DNA of 64,000 nt from Robiginitalea marina. Its GTDB lineage: Bacteria; Bacteroidota; Bacteroidia; Flavobacteriales; Flavobacteriaceae. The stretch covers positions 208,795 through 272,794 of the forward strand of contig NZ_JAMXIB010000005.1 of NCBI RefSeq assembly GCF_024006985.1. Reading direction: 5' to 3'. Shown here piece by piece: positions 8,647-17,205 of the stretch (position 1 is its first letter; each line of letters opens with the position of its first letter). The translations under genes were made by a program, and so were the position numbers. Under the pieces are notes generated by a model. It was not told the origin of the DNA. It worked only from the letters and a program-made list of their open reading frames with translations, and did not search any database.

Positions 8647-9439
8647 AGCTAAACAGGATTAGGGTAAGATAGGCAAAGGGGGCTGCAAAAACAAGGCTGT
8701 CGAGGCGGTCGAGCATACCCCCGTGGCCGGGCAGGATGGCGCCGCTGTCTTTGATGCCGGCAGCCCTTTTGAATTTGGACTCAATCAGGTCGCCCAGGCT
8801 GCCGCAAAGGACGAGTACCCCGGCGAGGATCATCCATTGCGGGATATCCAGTACCGGGGCATACCGCCCCAGGATCCAGGCGGCGCCCAGGGTAAACACC
8901 AGGCCTCCCAGGCTCCCTTCCACAGTCTTCTTTGGTGAGACAGCCGGGAAAAGTTTGGTGCGCCCAAGGGTTTTTCCGACCAGGTAGGCAAAGGAATCAT
9001 TCACCCAGATCATCAGGAAGATGCCGATGATGAGGTATTTGGCAAACACGTCGTCCTTGTACGGAATCATGGTCAGGAAAATACAACCACCCCCGAGGTA
9101 GAAAAGCCCAATGAGATATTTTTGCAAGGGGGTAAACACCCGGGTCTTTTTGGTAAAGAGGTAAAGGATCAGGCCTGCGTCTACGACCAGGGTCAGGACC
9201 AGCAGCAACCGGATCAGGAGCGGGTCCCGCGTGAGGTAGATAAAAATCCACCAAAGCAGCAGATAGGCCGCAAAGATGTAGTATCCCTGCAAGCGGACCA
9301 TCCTTTTATATTCGTAAAGGCAGGCCAGGCCGAAGACCATGAAGAGGAAATCGTAGGCATCGGAACTCAGGAAAACGGCTGACAGGAGCAAAAGCACATA
9401 CAGAACCCCGGTCAAAAGCCTCCTCAATACCTCCTTCAT
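8636..9439 (-). CDS. cdsA: Phosphatidate cytidylyltransferase (CDP-diacylglycerol synthase)
   Basis: Makes CDP-diacylglycerol from phosphatidic acid and CTP in the inner membrane. A 267-residue polytopic protein with about seven or eight hydrophobic segments and the family signature near the C-terminus: GDLIESKFKRAAGIKDSG then LPGHGGMLDRLDS. The upstream LUD gene ends 2 bp before its start. Together with psd two genes make consecutive branches of phosphatidylethanolamine synthesis, though the phosphatidylserine synthase gene is not in this window. Confidence 0.96.
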   Translation of the reverse strand: MKEVLRRLLTGVLYVLLLLSAVFLSSDAYDFLFMVFGLACLYEYKRMVRLQGYYIFAAYLLLWWIFIYLTRDPLLIRLLLVLTLVVDAGLILYLFTKKTRVFTPLQKYLIGLFYLGGGCIFLTMIPYKDDVFAKYLIIGIFLMIWVNDSFAYLVGKTLGRTKLFPAVSPKKTVEGSLGGLVFTLGAAWILGRYAPVLDIPQWMILAGVLVLCGSLGDLIESKFKRAAGIKDSGAILPGHGGMLDRLDSLVFAAPFAYLTLILFSYVS

Positions 9440-9441
9440 GC

Positions 9442-10056
9442 CTAAAGGTCCTCGAGTAAAAGTAAATACAGGTGCTTGGAGCTGCTGCCATAGGTCCGGA
9501 AGTCCCTGGCATTTTCATCCGTTGGGTTAAAGTGCTTCAGGGTGGTGATGTTGGTCGGGATCTCCTTCCGGTATTTCTTTTTGATCATCTTCAACCCTTC
9601 CCCAATCGATTCCACCAGTTGGCTGGTGGTGGCGAACACGATGATGTTTTCGGGCACCTCATGCAGTTTTTTCTCCAGTAACTGGTTCGAATTTACCAGG
9701 ATCGATCCGTCAACGGCCACCAGGTGTTCACAGGTGGTAAAAAAGACCTCTGCCTCGGAGGTGGATTGGGTGAACCGAAGGTCCTCCCCGGCAAAGCGCT
9801 GTTGCAACAGCGGATTCAGGCTGAGGAAGGCCGCCTGTTGCCAGTGGTTCTCTTCAATGATGTTGCCCAGGCCTTCCAGGACCTCCTCAAAGGAAACGCA
9901 GTAGATAAATTTTCCACCGTTCTTTTTGAACTGTATGGTAAATTTTTCATCCACGGGGATTTTCAGGTCGGGCATATGGGCACCCCGGGTCTGCACCGTT
10001 TCCCGGGTGTCCTTCTTTTTTTTGCCGCCTTTGAAAATTCTGTCAAAAAGCCCCAT
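9442..10056 (-). CDS. LUD-domain (LutC/YkgG-like) protein
   Basis: A 204-residue protein whose central part (QAAFLSLNPLLQQRF, AEVFFTTCEHLVAVDGSILVNSNQ, PENIIVFATTSQLVESI) resembles the LUD fold of LutC-type lactate-utilisation proteins. The N-terminus MGLFDRIFKGGKKKKD is a basic, probably flexible tail. No iron-sulfur cysteine motifs are present. It stands alone among ftsH and cdsA rather than with lutA/lutB, so a role in lactate oxidation should not be assumed. The gene lies 68 bp after ftsH in the same operon. Confidence 0.75.
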   Translation of the reverse strand: MGLFDRIFKGGKKKKDTRETVQTRGAHMPDLKIPVDEKFTIQFKKNGGKFIYCVSFEEVLEGLGNIIEENHWQQAAFLSLNPLLQQRFAGEDLRFTQSTSEAEVFFTTCEHLVAVDGSILVNSNQLLEKKLHEVPENIIVFATTSQLVESIGEGLKMIKKKYRKEIPTNITTLKHFNPTDENARDFRTYGSSSKHLYLLLLEDL

Positions 10057-10124
10057 GCAGTGGTTAGATATCTCAGGTTTAGGTTAAAGGCGCCGGCAGG
10101 GAGGCTGGTTGCCCCCGGCCACCC

Positions 10125-12140
10125 CTATTTTTTTTCCTCAACAGCCTCTTCGGCCTCCTCGGGCGTCTCCCCGGCGGTACTTTCAGGGACCGTAATGGCC
10201 TTTTCCTGCCCCAGTTGGTCGAACTGTTTCTCAAAGGGGCGTTTGCCGAAAATGCGCTCCAGGTCCTCCTTAAAGATAACTTCTTTTTCCAACAACAGCT
10301 CTGCCAGTTCGGTAAGCTTGTCCTTGTTGGCTTCCAGGACTTCTATAGCCCTTACATATTGCTCTTCAATGAGTTTGGAGATCTCCATGTCTATCTTCCG
10401 CGCCGTCTCCTCGCTGTAGGGTTTGGTAAACCCGTATTCGTTCTGGCCGCTGGAATCGTAGAAGGTCACATTGCCAATTTCGTCGTTCAGCCCGTATATG
10501 GTTACCATGGCCCTGGCCTGTTTGGTGATCTTTTCGAGGTCGCTCAGGGCCCCGGTGGAGATTTTGTTGAAGATGACCTTTTCCGCAGCCCTTCCGCCCA
10601 GGGTAGCGCACATCTCGTCCTTCATCTGTTCGGGCCGTACCAGGAGGCGTTCCTCCGGCAGGTACCAGGCCGCTCCCAGGGACTGGCCCCGGGGCACAAT
10701 GGTTACTTTGACCAGGGGCGCGGCGTGTTCGAGCATCCAGCTCACCGTGGCATGTCCGGCTTCGTGAAAGGCAATCGTCTTCTTTTCCTCCGGGGTAATG
10801 ATTTTATTCTTTTTTTCCAGGCCGCCTACGATGCGGTCCACGGCATCGAGGAAATCCTGCTTGGTCACTGCAGGGCGCTCCTTACGGGCAGCGATCAGGG
10901 CCGCCTCATTGCAGACGTTGGCGATATCGGCACCCGAAAACCCGGGGGTCTGACGGGCCAGGAAATCAAGGTCCAGGGTTTCGGCAGTTTTGATGGGCCT
11001 CAGGTGGACTTCGAAGATTTCCTTCCGCTCGCGGATGTCGGGCAGGTCCACATAGATCAGCCGGTCGAACCGGCCGGCACGCATCAGCGCCTTGTCCAGG
11101 ACGTCGGCCCGGTTTGTGGCCGCCAAAACAATCACATTGGTGTTGGAGCCAAAACCGTCCATTTCAGTCAGCAGCTGGTTCAGGGTATTTTCCCGTTCGT
11201 CATTCGACCCGGTAAAGTTGTTTTTGCCGCGCGCCCTGCCGATGGCATCGATCTCATCGATGAAAATGATGGCCGGCGATTTGTCCTTGGCCTGCTTGAA
11301 CAGGTCGCGTACCCGGGAGGCCCCGACCCCGACGAACATCTCCACAAAATCAGATCCGGAAAGGGAGAAAAAGGGGACTTTCGCCTCCCCGGCCACTGCT
11401 TTGGCCAGGAGGGTTTTTCCGGTACCCGGGGGGCCCACCAGAAGGGCTCCCTTTGGAATCTTCCCTCCAAGGGAGGTATACTTATCAGGGTTTTTCAGGA
11501 ACTCGACAATTTCTTCCACCTCTTCCTTTGCCCCTTCCAGGCCGGCCACATCCTTGAAAGTGGTACGGGTATCGGTCTTTTCGTCGAAGAGCTTGGCTTT
11601 GGATTTGCCGATATTGAAGATTTGCCCGCCGGCCCCGCCTCCGGCCCCGCCAGACATCCGGCGCATGAGGTAGATCCAGATCCCGATGATCAGCACAAAG
11701 GGCAGCAGGGTGAGCAGCAACTCCATGAAAACATTCGACTCCGTGTCGTAATCCACCACGGTATCGAGGTTGTTCTCCTGTTTTATTTTCTTGATGTCAT
11801 TTTCGAAATTCTGCAGGTCCCCGTAATCCAGGATATACTGGGGCAGGGTACCCGAGGTTATCGAAAAGGGCTGGTTGGCCACATCGCGGTGCACATCCTT
11901 GGACAGGGCTTCCTGGGTAAGGAAGACCTTTGCCTGCCGGGTGTTGGTGATGATGAGGATTTTTTCAATGTCCCCGTTTCTCAGGAATTCCTGGAGTTCG
12001 GAGGTAGTGGTCTTGTTGGTGGGGGAAAAGTTGTCGCTTCCAAGGAACTGGTAGCCGATCAGGAAGACGATGATCAGCCCGTAGATCCACCAGGAACTGA
12101 AGCGGGGTTTCCTCTGAGGGGTATTATTATCTTTTGCCAT
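10125..12140 (-). CDS. ftsH: ATP-dependent zinc metalloprotease FtsH
   Basis: Membrane-anchored AAA+ protease that degrades unneeded or misfolded membrane and some soluble proteins. In order: a cytoplasmic N-terminus, membrane segment 1 (about 16-33), a periplasmic domain (to about 135), membrane segment 2 ([19 protein letters not shown]), a Gly-rich linker, the AAA domain with Walker A GPPGTGKT, Walker [12 protein letters not shown], the pore loop [14 protein letters not shown], second region of homology [20 protein letters not shown], and the zinc site HEAGH near residue 458. The acidic tail [13 protein letters not shown] ends the 671-residue protein. It starts 10 bp after rsfS. Confidence 0.98.
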   Translation of the reverse strand: MAKDNNTPQRKPRFSSWWIYGLIIVFLIGYQFLGSDNFSPTNKTTTSELQEFLRNGDIEKILIITNTRQAKVFLTQEALSKDVHRDVANQPFSITSGTLPQYILDYGDLQNFENDIKKIKQENNLDTVVDYDTESNVFMELLLTLLPFVLIIGIWIYLMRRMSGGAGGGAGGQIFNIGKSKAKLFDEKTDTRTTFKDVAGLEGAKEEVEEIVEFLKNPDKYTSLGGKIPKGALLVGPPGTGKTLLAKAVAGEAKVPFFSLSGSDFVEMFVGVGASRVRDLFKQAKDKSPAIIFIDEIDAIGRARGKNNFTGSNDERENTLNQLLTEMDGFGSNTNVIVLAATNRADVLDKALMRAGRFDRLIYVDLPDIRERKEIFEVHLRPIKTAETLDLDFLARQTPGFSGADIANVCNEAALIAARKERPAVTKQDFLDAVDRIVGGLEKKNKIITPEEKKTIAFHEAGHATVSWMLEHAAPLVKVTIVPRGQSLGAAWYLPEERLLVRPEQMKDEMCATLGGRAAEKVIFNKISTGALSDLEKITKQARAMVTIYGLNDEIGNVTFYDSSGQNEYGFTKPYSEETARKIDMEISKLIEEQYVRAIEVLEANKDKLTELAELLLEKEVIFKEDLERIFGKRPFEKQFDQLGQEKAITVPESTAGETPEEAEEAVEEKK

Positions 12141-12150
12141 GTATTTTTTC

Positions 12151-12525
12151 CTAGTTAAAACTACTTTCTACCAGGGTGACCCGGGCATCACCCCAAAGTC
12201 CCTCTATGTCGTAGAATTCCCTGGCCTGTTTCTGGAAAACGTGAACCACAACGTTCACGTAATCGATCAGAACCCATTCTGCATTATCTGACCCTTCTAC
12301 GTGCCAGGGCTTGTCGTGAATAGCTTTGCTGACGGTTTTCTGGATGGAATTGACGATCGCTTTGACATGCGTGTTGGAAGTCCCGTTGCAAATGACGAAA
12401 TAGTCGCAAACCGTGTTGTCTAAATCGCGTAAGTCAAGGATATTTATCTCTACTCCTTTTACTTCTTCAATTCCGTGTAAGATCAAGGAAATTAACTCAT
12501 CTGCACTAACTTTCCCTTTCTGCAT
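12151..12525 (-). CDS. rsfS: Ribosomal silencing factor RsfS
   Basis: A 124-residue RsfS/Iojap family protein that binds uL14 on the 50S subunit and blocks subunit joining when nutrients are short. Diagnostic segments are VEINILDLRDL, VCDYFVICNGTSNTHVKAI and WVLIDYVNVVVHVF followed by REFYDIEGLWGDA. It is the first gene of the operon running down to the acyl-CoA-binding protein, with a promoter box at 12546-12553. It is divergent from birA. Confidence 0.96.
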   Translation of the reverse strand: MQKGKVSADELISLILHGIEEVKGVEINILDLRDLDNTVCDYFVICNGTSNTHVKAIVNSIQKTVSKAIHDKPWHVEGSDNAEWVLIDYVNVVVHVFQKQAREFYDIEGLWGDARVTLVESSFN

Positions 12526-12545
12526 CCAAATACGTTAAGTTTTTA

Positions 12546-12553
12546 CAAAGTTA
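12546..12553 (-). promoter_or_regulatory. -7 box of the rsfS-ftsH-cdsA-psd operon
   Basis: On the minus strand TAACTTTG is an exact TAnnTTTG box, 20 bp before the rsfS start. No convincing -33 TTTG was found upstream. Confidence 0.45.
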
Positions 12554-12616
12554 TTATTTTTTTGTTTTTTGGGGTACCCATTTTAACATAAGCTTAATCC
12601 CCCAAAAAAGGCATGT

Positions 12617-13348
12617 ATGCAGTTGATCAAACTTAGTGCCACGGATTCCACCAACGCCTATTTGAAGCGCCTTCAGCGCAGGGAAACCCTGCCTGATTTT
12701 ACCGTAGTGCAGGCCGCGTTGCAGACGGCCGGAAAGGGCCAGCGGGGCGCCCGGTGGGAAGGGGAGGCCGGTAAGAACTTAACATTCAGCGTATTGAAAA
12801 AATTTGATGCCTTACCTGCGCGGACACATTTCGCCCTGAACATTGAGGTTTCCCTGGCGGTACTACGGGTGCTGCAATCGATGGGGATTCCCGACCTTAG
12901 CATCAAATGGCCTAACGACATTCTGTCAGGCCACCATAAAATCTGTGGGATCCTGATCGAAAACCAGTTGAAGGGGGATGCGATCAGCCAGAGCATTATC
13001 GGTATCGGCCTGAATGTAAACCAGCTCGAATTCGGCGATTTGCCCCGGGCATCGTCCCTGAAGAAGATCACCGGCCGGGACTATGCCCTTGATGAACTGC
13101 TCGCCGCCCTCTTGCCGACGCTGGCCCGCCAACTGCCCCGGGCGGCGGAAGCCCCGTTTGAGGCTGTTTTACCCGATTATTATGCACACCTGTTCAAAAA
13201 AGACAAGCCGGCTACCTTCAGCCGGCCCGGGGGGGAACCTTTCCCCGCAATCATCAGGGGGGTGGAACCCGATGGAAAACTCCGGCTGGAAGTGGAAAGG
13301 GGCCAGTACGAAACCTTTGCCTTCAAGGAGCTGCAGCTCCACTATTGA
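12617..13348 (+). CDS. birA: Biotin--[acetyl-CoA-carboxylase] ligase
   Basis: Attaches biotin to the carrier protein of biotin-dependent carboxylases through biotinyl-AMP. The 243-residue protein consists of the catalytic domain and a short C-terminal domain; it lacks the N-terminal helix-turn-helix of the E. coli repressor, so it should be a ligase only. Motifs: TDSTN near residue 8, QTAGKGQRGARW (the adenylate-binding loop, usually GRGRRGRxW), KWPNDI, and GIGLNVN. It is transcribed away from rsfS and ends 4 bp from a convergent gene. Confidence 0.95.
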   Translation: MQLIKLSATDSTNAYLKRLQRRETLPDFTVVQAALQTAGKGQRGARWEGEAGKNLTFSVLKKFDALPARTHFALNIEVSLAVLRVLQSMGIPDLSIKWPNDILSGHHKICGILIENQLKGDAISQSIIGIGLNVNQLEFGDLPRASSLKKITGRDYALDELLAALLPTLARQLPRAAEAPFEAVLPDYYAHLFKKDKPATFSRPGGEPFPAIIRGVEPDGKLRLEVERGQYETFAFKELQLHY

Positions 13349-13352
13349 GGGG

Positions 13353-13745
13353 CTACAGCGCGCCGAGGTTCTGGCTTAGGGTATTGAGGAAACTGGTGAT
13401 GGGCCCCTTGACCATCATGGCCATCATGGCGTTGAAGGCCCCTTCAAAGCTGAGGGTCACTTCGGACCGGCCCGGCCCTGGTTCCCGGATGTCGGCTGTA
13501 AGGGTAAAGGGCAATTTATCGCTGGCAGCTCCCAGCACGACCTTTTCTACGGGGACTTGTTCCTTGCGTTTCAGGACGATTTCGGGCATGCCCTTAAGGG
13601 CGAACCGGAACGTGTCCGCATCCAGGACCTCAAAAGTCTGGATGTTTTCGGGCATCAGGCGTTCGAAATTCCTCAGGTCGGTCAGGAACGCATAAACCTC
13701 TTCACGGGGCTTGTCAATACTGCTTACAGGGGATTCTAAATACAT
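13353..13745 (-). CDS. SRPBCC (START-like) domain protein
   Basis: A 130-residue protein with the START/polyketide-cyclase fold signature: SSIDKPREEVYAFLTDLRNFERLMP at the N-terminus, a beta sheet rich middle, and the long C-terminal helix MAMMVKGPITSFLNTLSQNL. Members bind hydrophobic ligands in a cavity; no ligand can be named here. Its start is 1 bp after the pyrE stop, so the two form a two-gene unit, a pairing that does not by itself indicate a role in pyrimidine synthesis. Confidence 0.8.
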   Translation of the reverse strand: MYLESPVSSIDKPREEVYAFLTDLRNFERLMPENIQTFEVLDADTFRFALKGMPEIVLKRKEQVPVEKVVLGAASDKLPFTLTADIREPGPGRSEVTLSFEGAFNAMMAMMVKGPITSFLNTLSQNLGAL

Positions 13746-13746
13746 A

Positions 13747-14388
13747 TCAGGGATTCCAGTCTTGTGGGTTGGCCCTCCAGGCTTTCAGGGTCTGGAGCTG
13801 TGATTCATCGATATAGCCGGTTTCGGAGGCTTGTGTAATCAGGTGTTCGTAGTCGCTCAGGGTATGGAGGGGAAGGTCGCGCTCCCCGAACTTTTTGTCG
13901 GCCAGGGGGAAGCCATAGGTAAAGATGGCCAGCATGCCCTTCACCTGCAGCCCTGCTTCCTTAAGGGCGTTCACGGCGTTTAGGCTGCTCTGGCCGGTGC
14001 TGATCAGGTCCTCGATCACCACTGTGGTCTGCCCTGCTTCTGCCTTGCCTTCTATCTGATTCTTCCGGCCATGTGACTTCGGTTCCGGGCGTACATATAC
14101 AAAGGGAAGGCCCAATTGCTCTGCCACAAGGACGCCAATCCCGATTGCCCCGGTGGCCACCCCGGCAATCAGGTCGGGTTTGCCGTATAATTCCTCTACC
14201 TGCCTGGCGAGTTGCTGCCTCACATAGTTGCGGATAGACGGATAGGAAAGCAAGATGCGGTTATCGCAATAAATGGGCGATTTCCAGCCCGAAGCCCAGG
14301 TAAACGGATTTTCTGGATTTAATTTAATTGCATTTATTTGCAGCAACAGCTCTGCTGTTTTCAAGGCTGTGTCTTTGTCTAAAACCAT
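13747..14388 (-). CDS. pyrE: Orotate phosphoribosyltransferase
   Basis: Transfers ribose phosphate from PRPP to orotate to make OMP in pyrimidine synthesis. The type I PRTase signature is TTVVIEDLISTGQSSLNAV (acidic pair then STG loop); the flexible catalytic loop appears as RPEPKSHGRKNQIEG. I place the start at 14388 (MVLDKDTALK, 213 aa), which gives the usual family length; a frame extending to 14481 would overlap the divergent Nudix gene. The two start codons are separated by only 7 bp. A TACATTTA box near 14402 overlaps the other gene. Confidence 0.95.
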   Translation of the reverse strand: MVLDKDTALKTAELLLQINAIKLNPENPFTWASGWKSPIYCDNRILLSYPSIRNYVRQQLARQVEELYGKPDLIAGVATGAIGIGVLVAEQLGLPFVYVRPEPKSHGRKNQIEGKAEAGQTTVVIEDLISTGQSSLNAVNALKEAGLQVKGMLAIFTYGFPLADKKFGERDLPLHTLSDYEHLITQASETGYIDESQLQTLKAWRANPQDWNP

Positions 14389-14395
14389 GCCGTAA

Positions 14396-14992
14396 ATGTA
14401 TAAAGTTTTTGTCAATGAAAGGCCGCTCATCCTCACCGACAAGATTCTGGAGGCAGGAGAAGGGGAATACTTCAGGATCAAAAAGGACCAGGTCCTAAAC
14501 GCCGTAGAGGCACTAATGAAGAAAAAGCTATCCAGGGCTTTTATTTACCATCCCAACCTGGAAGAGATCCTGAACAAATTCACCCGCGCAGTCCCCAGGG
14601 TGGTGGCCGCAGGCGGGGTAGTTACCAACAAGCAGGGCAAGGTCCTGTTTATCTACCGAAATGACAAATGGGACCTCCCCAAGGGGATTTGCAAAAAAAA
14701 GGAAGGCCTTGAAGCCTGTGCCCTAAGGGAAGTGGAAGAGGAAACCGGGGTAAAGGACCTCGAAATTGAAAACTTCCTCAGGACGACTTACCACGTCTTC
14801 AAGCGCAATGGCAAATACAAGCTGAAAGAAGTCCATTGGTTTGCCATGCGGACCGATTACCAGGGGGAATTGATCGGGGAGGAAAGCGAGGGCATTGTAA
14901 AGGTAAAATGGAAAGGCCCCGAAAAGATCAAAAAGGCCCTGGAAAATTCCTATATCAATATCCGGATCCTCTTTGAACCCCCGATCCTTTAA
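14396..14992 (+). CDS. Nudix hydrolase
   Basis: A 198-residue protein with an N-terminal extension of about 70 residues (MYKVFVNERPLILTDKI and following) and a Nudix domain whose box reads GICKKKEGLEACALREVEEE followed by TGV, matching G-x5-E-x7-REUxEExGU. It should hydrolyse a nucleoside diphosphate linked to some group; the substrate is not predictable. It is divergent from pyrE with start codons 7 bp apart and ends 13 bp from the convergent peptidase gene. Confidence 0.9.
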   Translation: MYKVFVNERPLILTDKILEAGEGEYFRIKKDQVLNAVEALMKKKLSRAFIYHPNLEEILNKFTRAVPRVVAAGGVVTNKQGKVLFIYRNDKWDLPKGICKKKEGLEACALREVEEETGVKDLEIENFLRTTYHVFKRNGKYKLKEVHWFAMRTDYQGELIGEESEGIVKVKWKGPEKIKKALENSYINIRILFEPPIL

Positions 14993-15005
14993 CCTTTTAT
15001 CCCAC

Positions 15006-16748
15006 TTATTCCAGCCGGCAGACCGGATAGGTTAAGTATGCCCCCTCGGAATTCGGGCTTCGTTCGTAGAGCCAGGTCAGCTGCCGGTAGGCGCTGGAGG
15101 CAAAATCGGGCTCGGCTGCCTTTTTCTCGAGGAAAAGCCGGGCAAGGCTACTGTCAGATTCGAGCAATTTTGCGGCAATTTCTTCAAATACGTATGGGGA
15201 AAACCCCTCCTTGCGCTGCAAAACCGTATCGAAGAAATTCCAGTTGAAAAAGGAATCCACCCCTGCCGGTTCAAGGGTTTCCAGGAGGTACCGCACCCCC
15301 GGCTGGGCGGTTGGGATCAGCAGGTCCCCTGCCCGGAAACGGACCGTTTTCACGCTGGGGGTTACCCGGGTATTGTAATGCGGGTAATGTCCTTCATAGG
15401 GTTGCTGGAAGGTTTGGTAGTCGTCGATGCGGTATACGGTGACCTCCAGGGTGGTATCCTTGGGTAGGGGCTCGTAGCGGATCCCGTTCCGGTCCAGGCG
15501 TTCCCTGACCTGGCTCCAGGCCGCCGGAAGGAGGTAGGCGGTGGGCACCCGCACCGAGTCTGTAGGCTTAAAGTGGTTGAAATAACGGACCTGCAGGGAA
15601 ACCGGGGTGTCCTGCTGGTATTTCAGCCGGGGTAAGCCGGTAACGGTACTTTGCAGGGTATCTGCCCGGAACCCCTTGAAATCGAGGGTTTCATATCGGG
15701 TGGAATCCACGGTCCAGGCCAGGGGGTACCAGGATGCCGGGGGGTAGCCTTCCCCCAACCCTTCCCTCAATTCTTCAAGCACCTCCGCATGGGCCGAGGC
15801 GCCTTCCATCAGGCTCAGCATCAGGTGGTAGGTGCCTTCAACCCTCTGGGCGTAAGGCTTGAGCATATGGGTTTCTACCATAAGGCCCGGGGTATTCCAC
15901 AAGGCAGCATAGCCAGTGGAATACCGGGGGGCATCCATGAACTGGGTGAACCCTCCGTCAGGGGGCCGGTTAAACACGTTGACATAGGGGGTAGTCTCCC
16001 ACCCTTTTTCCCGAAGCGATGCTTCGAGCTGTGGGCGGAGTACTCCCTCGAGGAACTCCCCTGCCTTTCCGCCCAGCTTGTTGTGCTGGGTGAACAGGTG
16101 GGTCAGGGTATAGGCATAATCTGCCCCATTGCTGACATGGGTGTCGAGGAATACATGGGGCCGTACCATGCGGAAGATTTCTGCAAAGGACCTGGCGTTT
16201 CGGGTATCCATTTTGATAAAATCCCGGTTCAGGTCGTAATTGCGGGCATTCCCCCGGAACCCATAGGATTCGGGGCCGTTCTGGTTTGCCCTCGTGGTGC
16301 CGTTGCGGTTCAGGGCACCTCCGATATTGTATACGGGGATTGCGGCGAGGACGAGGTTTTCGGGGGCCCTGACCACCCCGGCCGCCAGGTCCCGGAGCAG
16401 CATTGCGGTGGCGTCGATTCCATCGGGTTCCCCTGGGTGGATCCCATTGAGCACCAGCACAACCACCTTGTCTTTACCCAGCCGCTGGAAATTGAAATTC
16501 CGCTCTGCATTGAAGGTCACCAGGTGCAGGGGCAGGCCGCTGTCGGTTTCCCCAAGGGTTTGCAGGTGGATTTCCGGGAATTCCCGGGCGAGTTTCCGGT
16601 AGAATTCCATCAGGTTTTCATAGGTGGCCGTGGCCAGGCCGTTCCCTTCTTCATAGGGGGTTTTTACCTCTTCCTTCCGATCTTCAGGTGTTTTGGTGCA
16701 GCCAAACAGTACCAGGGCTGACAGCAAGAGGGCCAATTGAATCTTCAT
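15006..16748 (-). CDS. M14-family zinc carboxypeptidase, lipoprotein
   Basis: A 580-residue secreted metallopeptidase. The N-terminus MKIQLALLLSALVLFGC is a lipoprotein signal with lipobox LFGC. Zinc ligands fit the M14 pattern: HPGE in NGIHPGEPDG and His in FLDTHVSNGADY, with DLNRDFIKMD between and a candidate general base Glu in GLMVETHML. The long C-terminal part (from about residue 350) lacks recognisable motifs and may be a separate binding domain. Members cleave C-terminal residues from peptides or cell-wall stems; the exact substrate is unknown. It appears monocistronic. Confidence 0.88.
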   Translation of the reverse strand: MKIQLALLLSALVLFGCTKTPEDRKEEVKTPYEEGNGLATATYENLMEFYRKLAREFPEIHLQTLGETDSGLPLHLVTFNAERNFNFQRLGKDKVVVLVLNGIHPGEPDGIDATAMLLRDLAAGVVRAPENLVLAAIPVYNIGGALNRNGTTRANQNGPESYGFRGNARNYDLNRDFIKMDTRNARSFAEIFRMVRPHVFLDTHVSNGADYAYTLTHLFTQHNKLGGKAGEFLEGVLRPQLEASLREKGWETTPYVNVFNRPPDGGFTQFMDAPRYSTGYAALWNTPGLMVETHMLKPYAQRVEGTYHLMLSLMEGASAHAEVLEELREGLGEGYPPASWYPLAWTVDSTRYETLDFKGFRADTLQSTVTGLPRLKYQQDTPVSLQVRYFNHFKPTDSVRVPTAYLLPAAWSQVRERLDRNGIRYEPLPKDTTLEVTVYRIDDYQTFQQPYEGHYPHYNTRVTPSVKTVRFRAGDLLIPTAQPGVRYLLETLEPAGVDSFFNWNFFDTVLQRKEGFSPYVFEEIAAKLLESDSSLARLFLEKKAAEPDFASSAYRQLTWLYERSPNSEGAYLTYPVCRLE

Positions 16749-16797
16749 CGCATCCGGCAGCTTTCCGTTTTACCCTCCAAAGGTACCGAATAATCGG

Positions 16798-17205
16798 TTA
16801 TCCAGCAGGGTGGGTTATTTCTTCAAGGTCGCAGCGGCGGATGGGTTTGTGCCGGAAATCAATCAGGTGGCGGGTTTTTTGTTTAAATTCCTGAAACAGG
16901 TTCAGGTCCTTCGGGTCAATCGAGGAGGTGACGATGTTGATGCGTACCGTTTCCCTGAGGGGAAGTGCGAGGAAGGCTTCCAGGAATTGCCATCCATCCA
17001 TGATGGGCATGTTCAGGTCCAGGAAAATGATTTCAGGCTGTGCCTGGCCCTCCAGGAACCGTTGTTTGAGGCCTTCCAGGGCCTGTTTTCCATTTTCATA
17101 AGTGAGGATCTGGCTCCCCAGGTCCATCAGCCCCAGCATCTTCCGGATCCCATAGACGGTTATCGGATCGTCGTCAATTATCGCAATGGTATCAATCTTC
17201 TTCAT
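16798..17205 (-). CDS. Single-domain (CheY-like) response regulator
   Basis: A 135-residue receiver with no output domain. It has the acidic pocket in IAIIDDDPITVYGIRKM, the phospho-acceptor Asp in IIFLDLNMPIMDGW, and the conserved Ser in NIVTSSID. A Lys near the end (HKPI) completes the site. It overlaps the 3' end of the upstream PAS kinase gene by 14 bp, and the pair resembles phytochrome/Rcp1-style modules in which the regulator works by protein contact. Confidence 0.93.
   Translation of the reverse strand: MKKIDTIAIIDDDPITVYGIRKMLGLMDLGSQILTYENGKQALEGLKQRFLEGQAQPEIIFLDLNMPIMDGWQFLEAFLALPLRETVRINIVTSSIDPKDLNLFQEFKQKTRHLIDFRHKPIRRCDLEEITHPAG

Noticed and set aside
9442..10056. LUD-domain gene as part of a lactate oxidation system
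   Set aside because: No lutA, lutB or lactate permease gene is nearby and no iron-sulfur motifs are present.
10215..12158. A 647-codon frame on the plus strand
   Set aside because: Antisense to ftsH, low-complexity mirrored composition, no recognisable domain.
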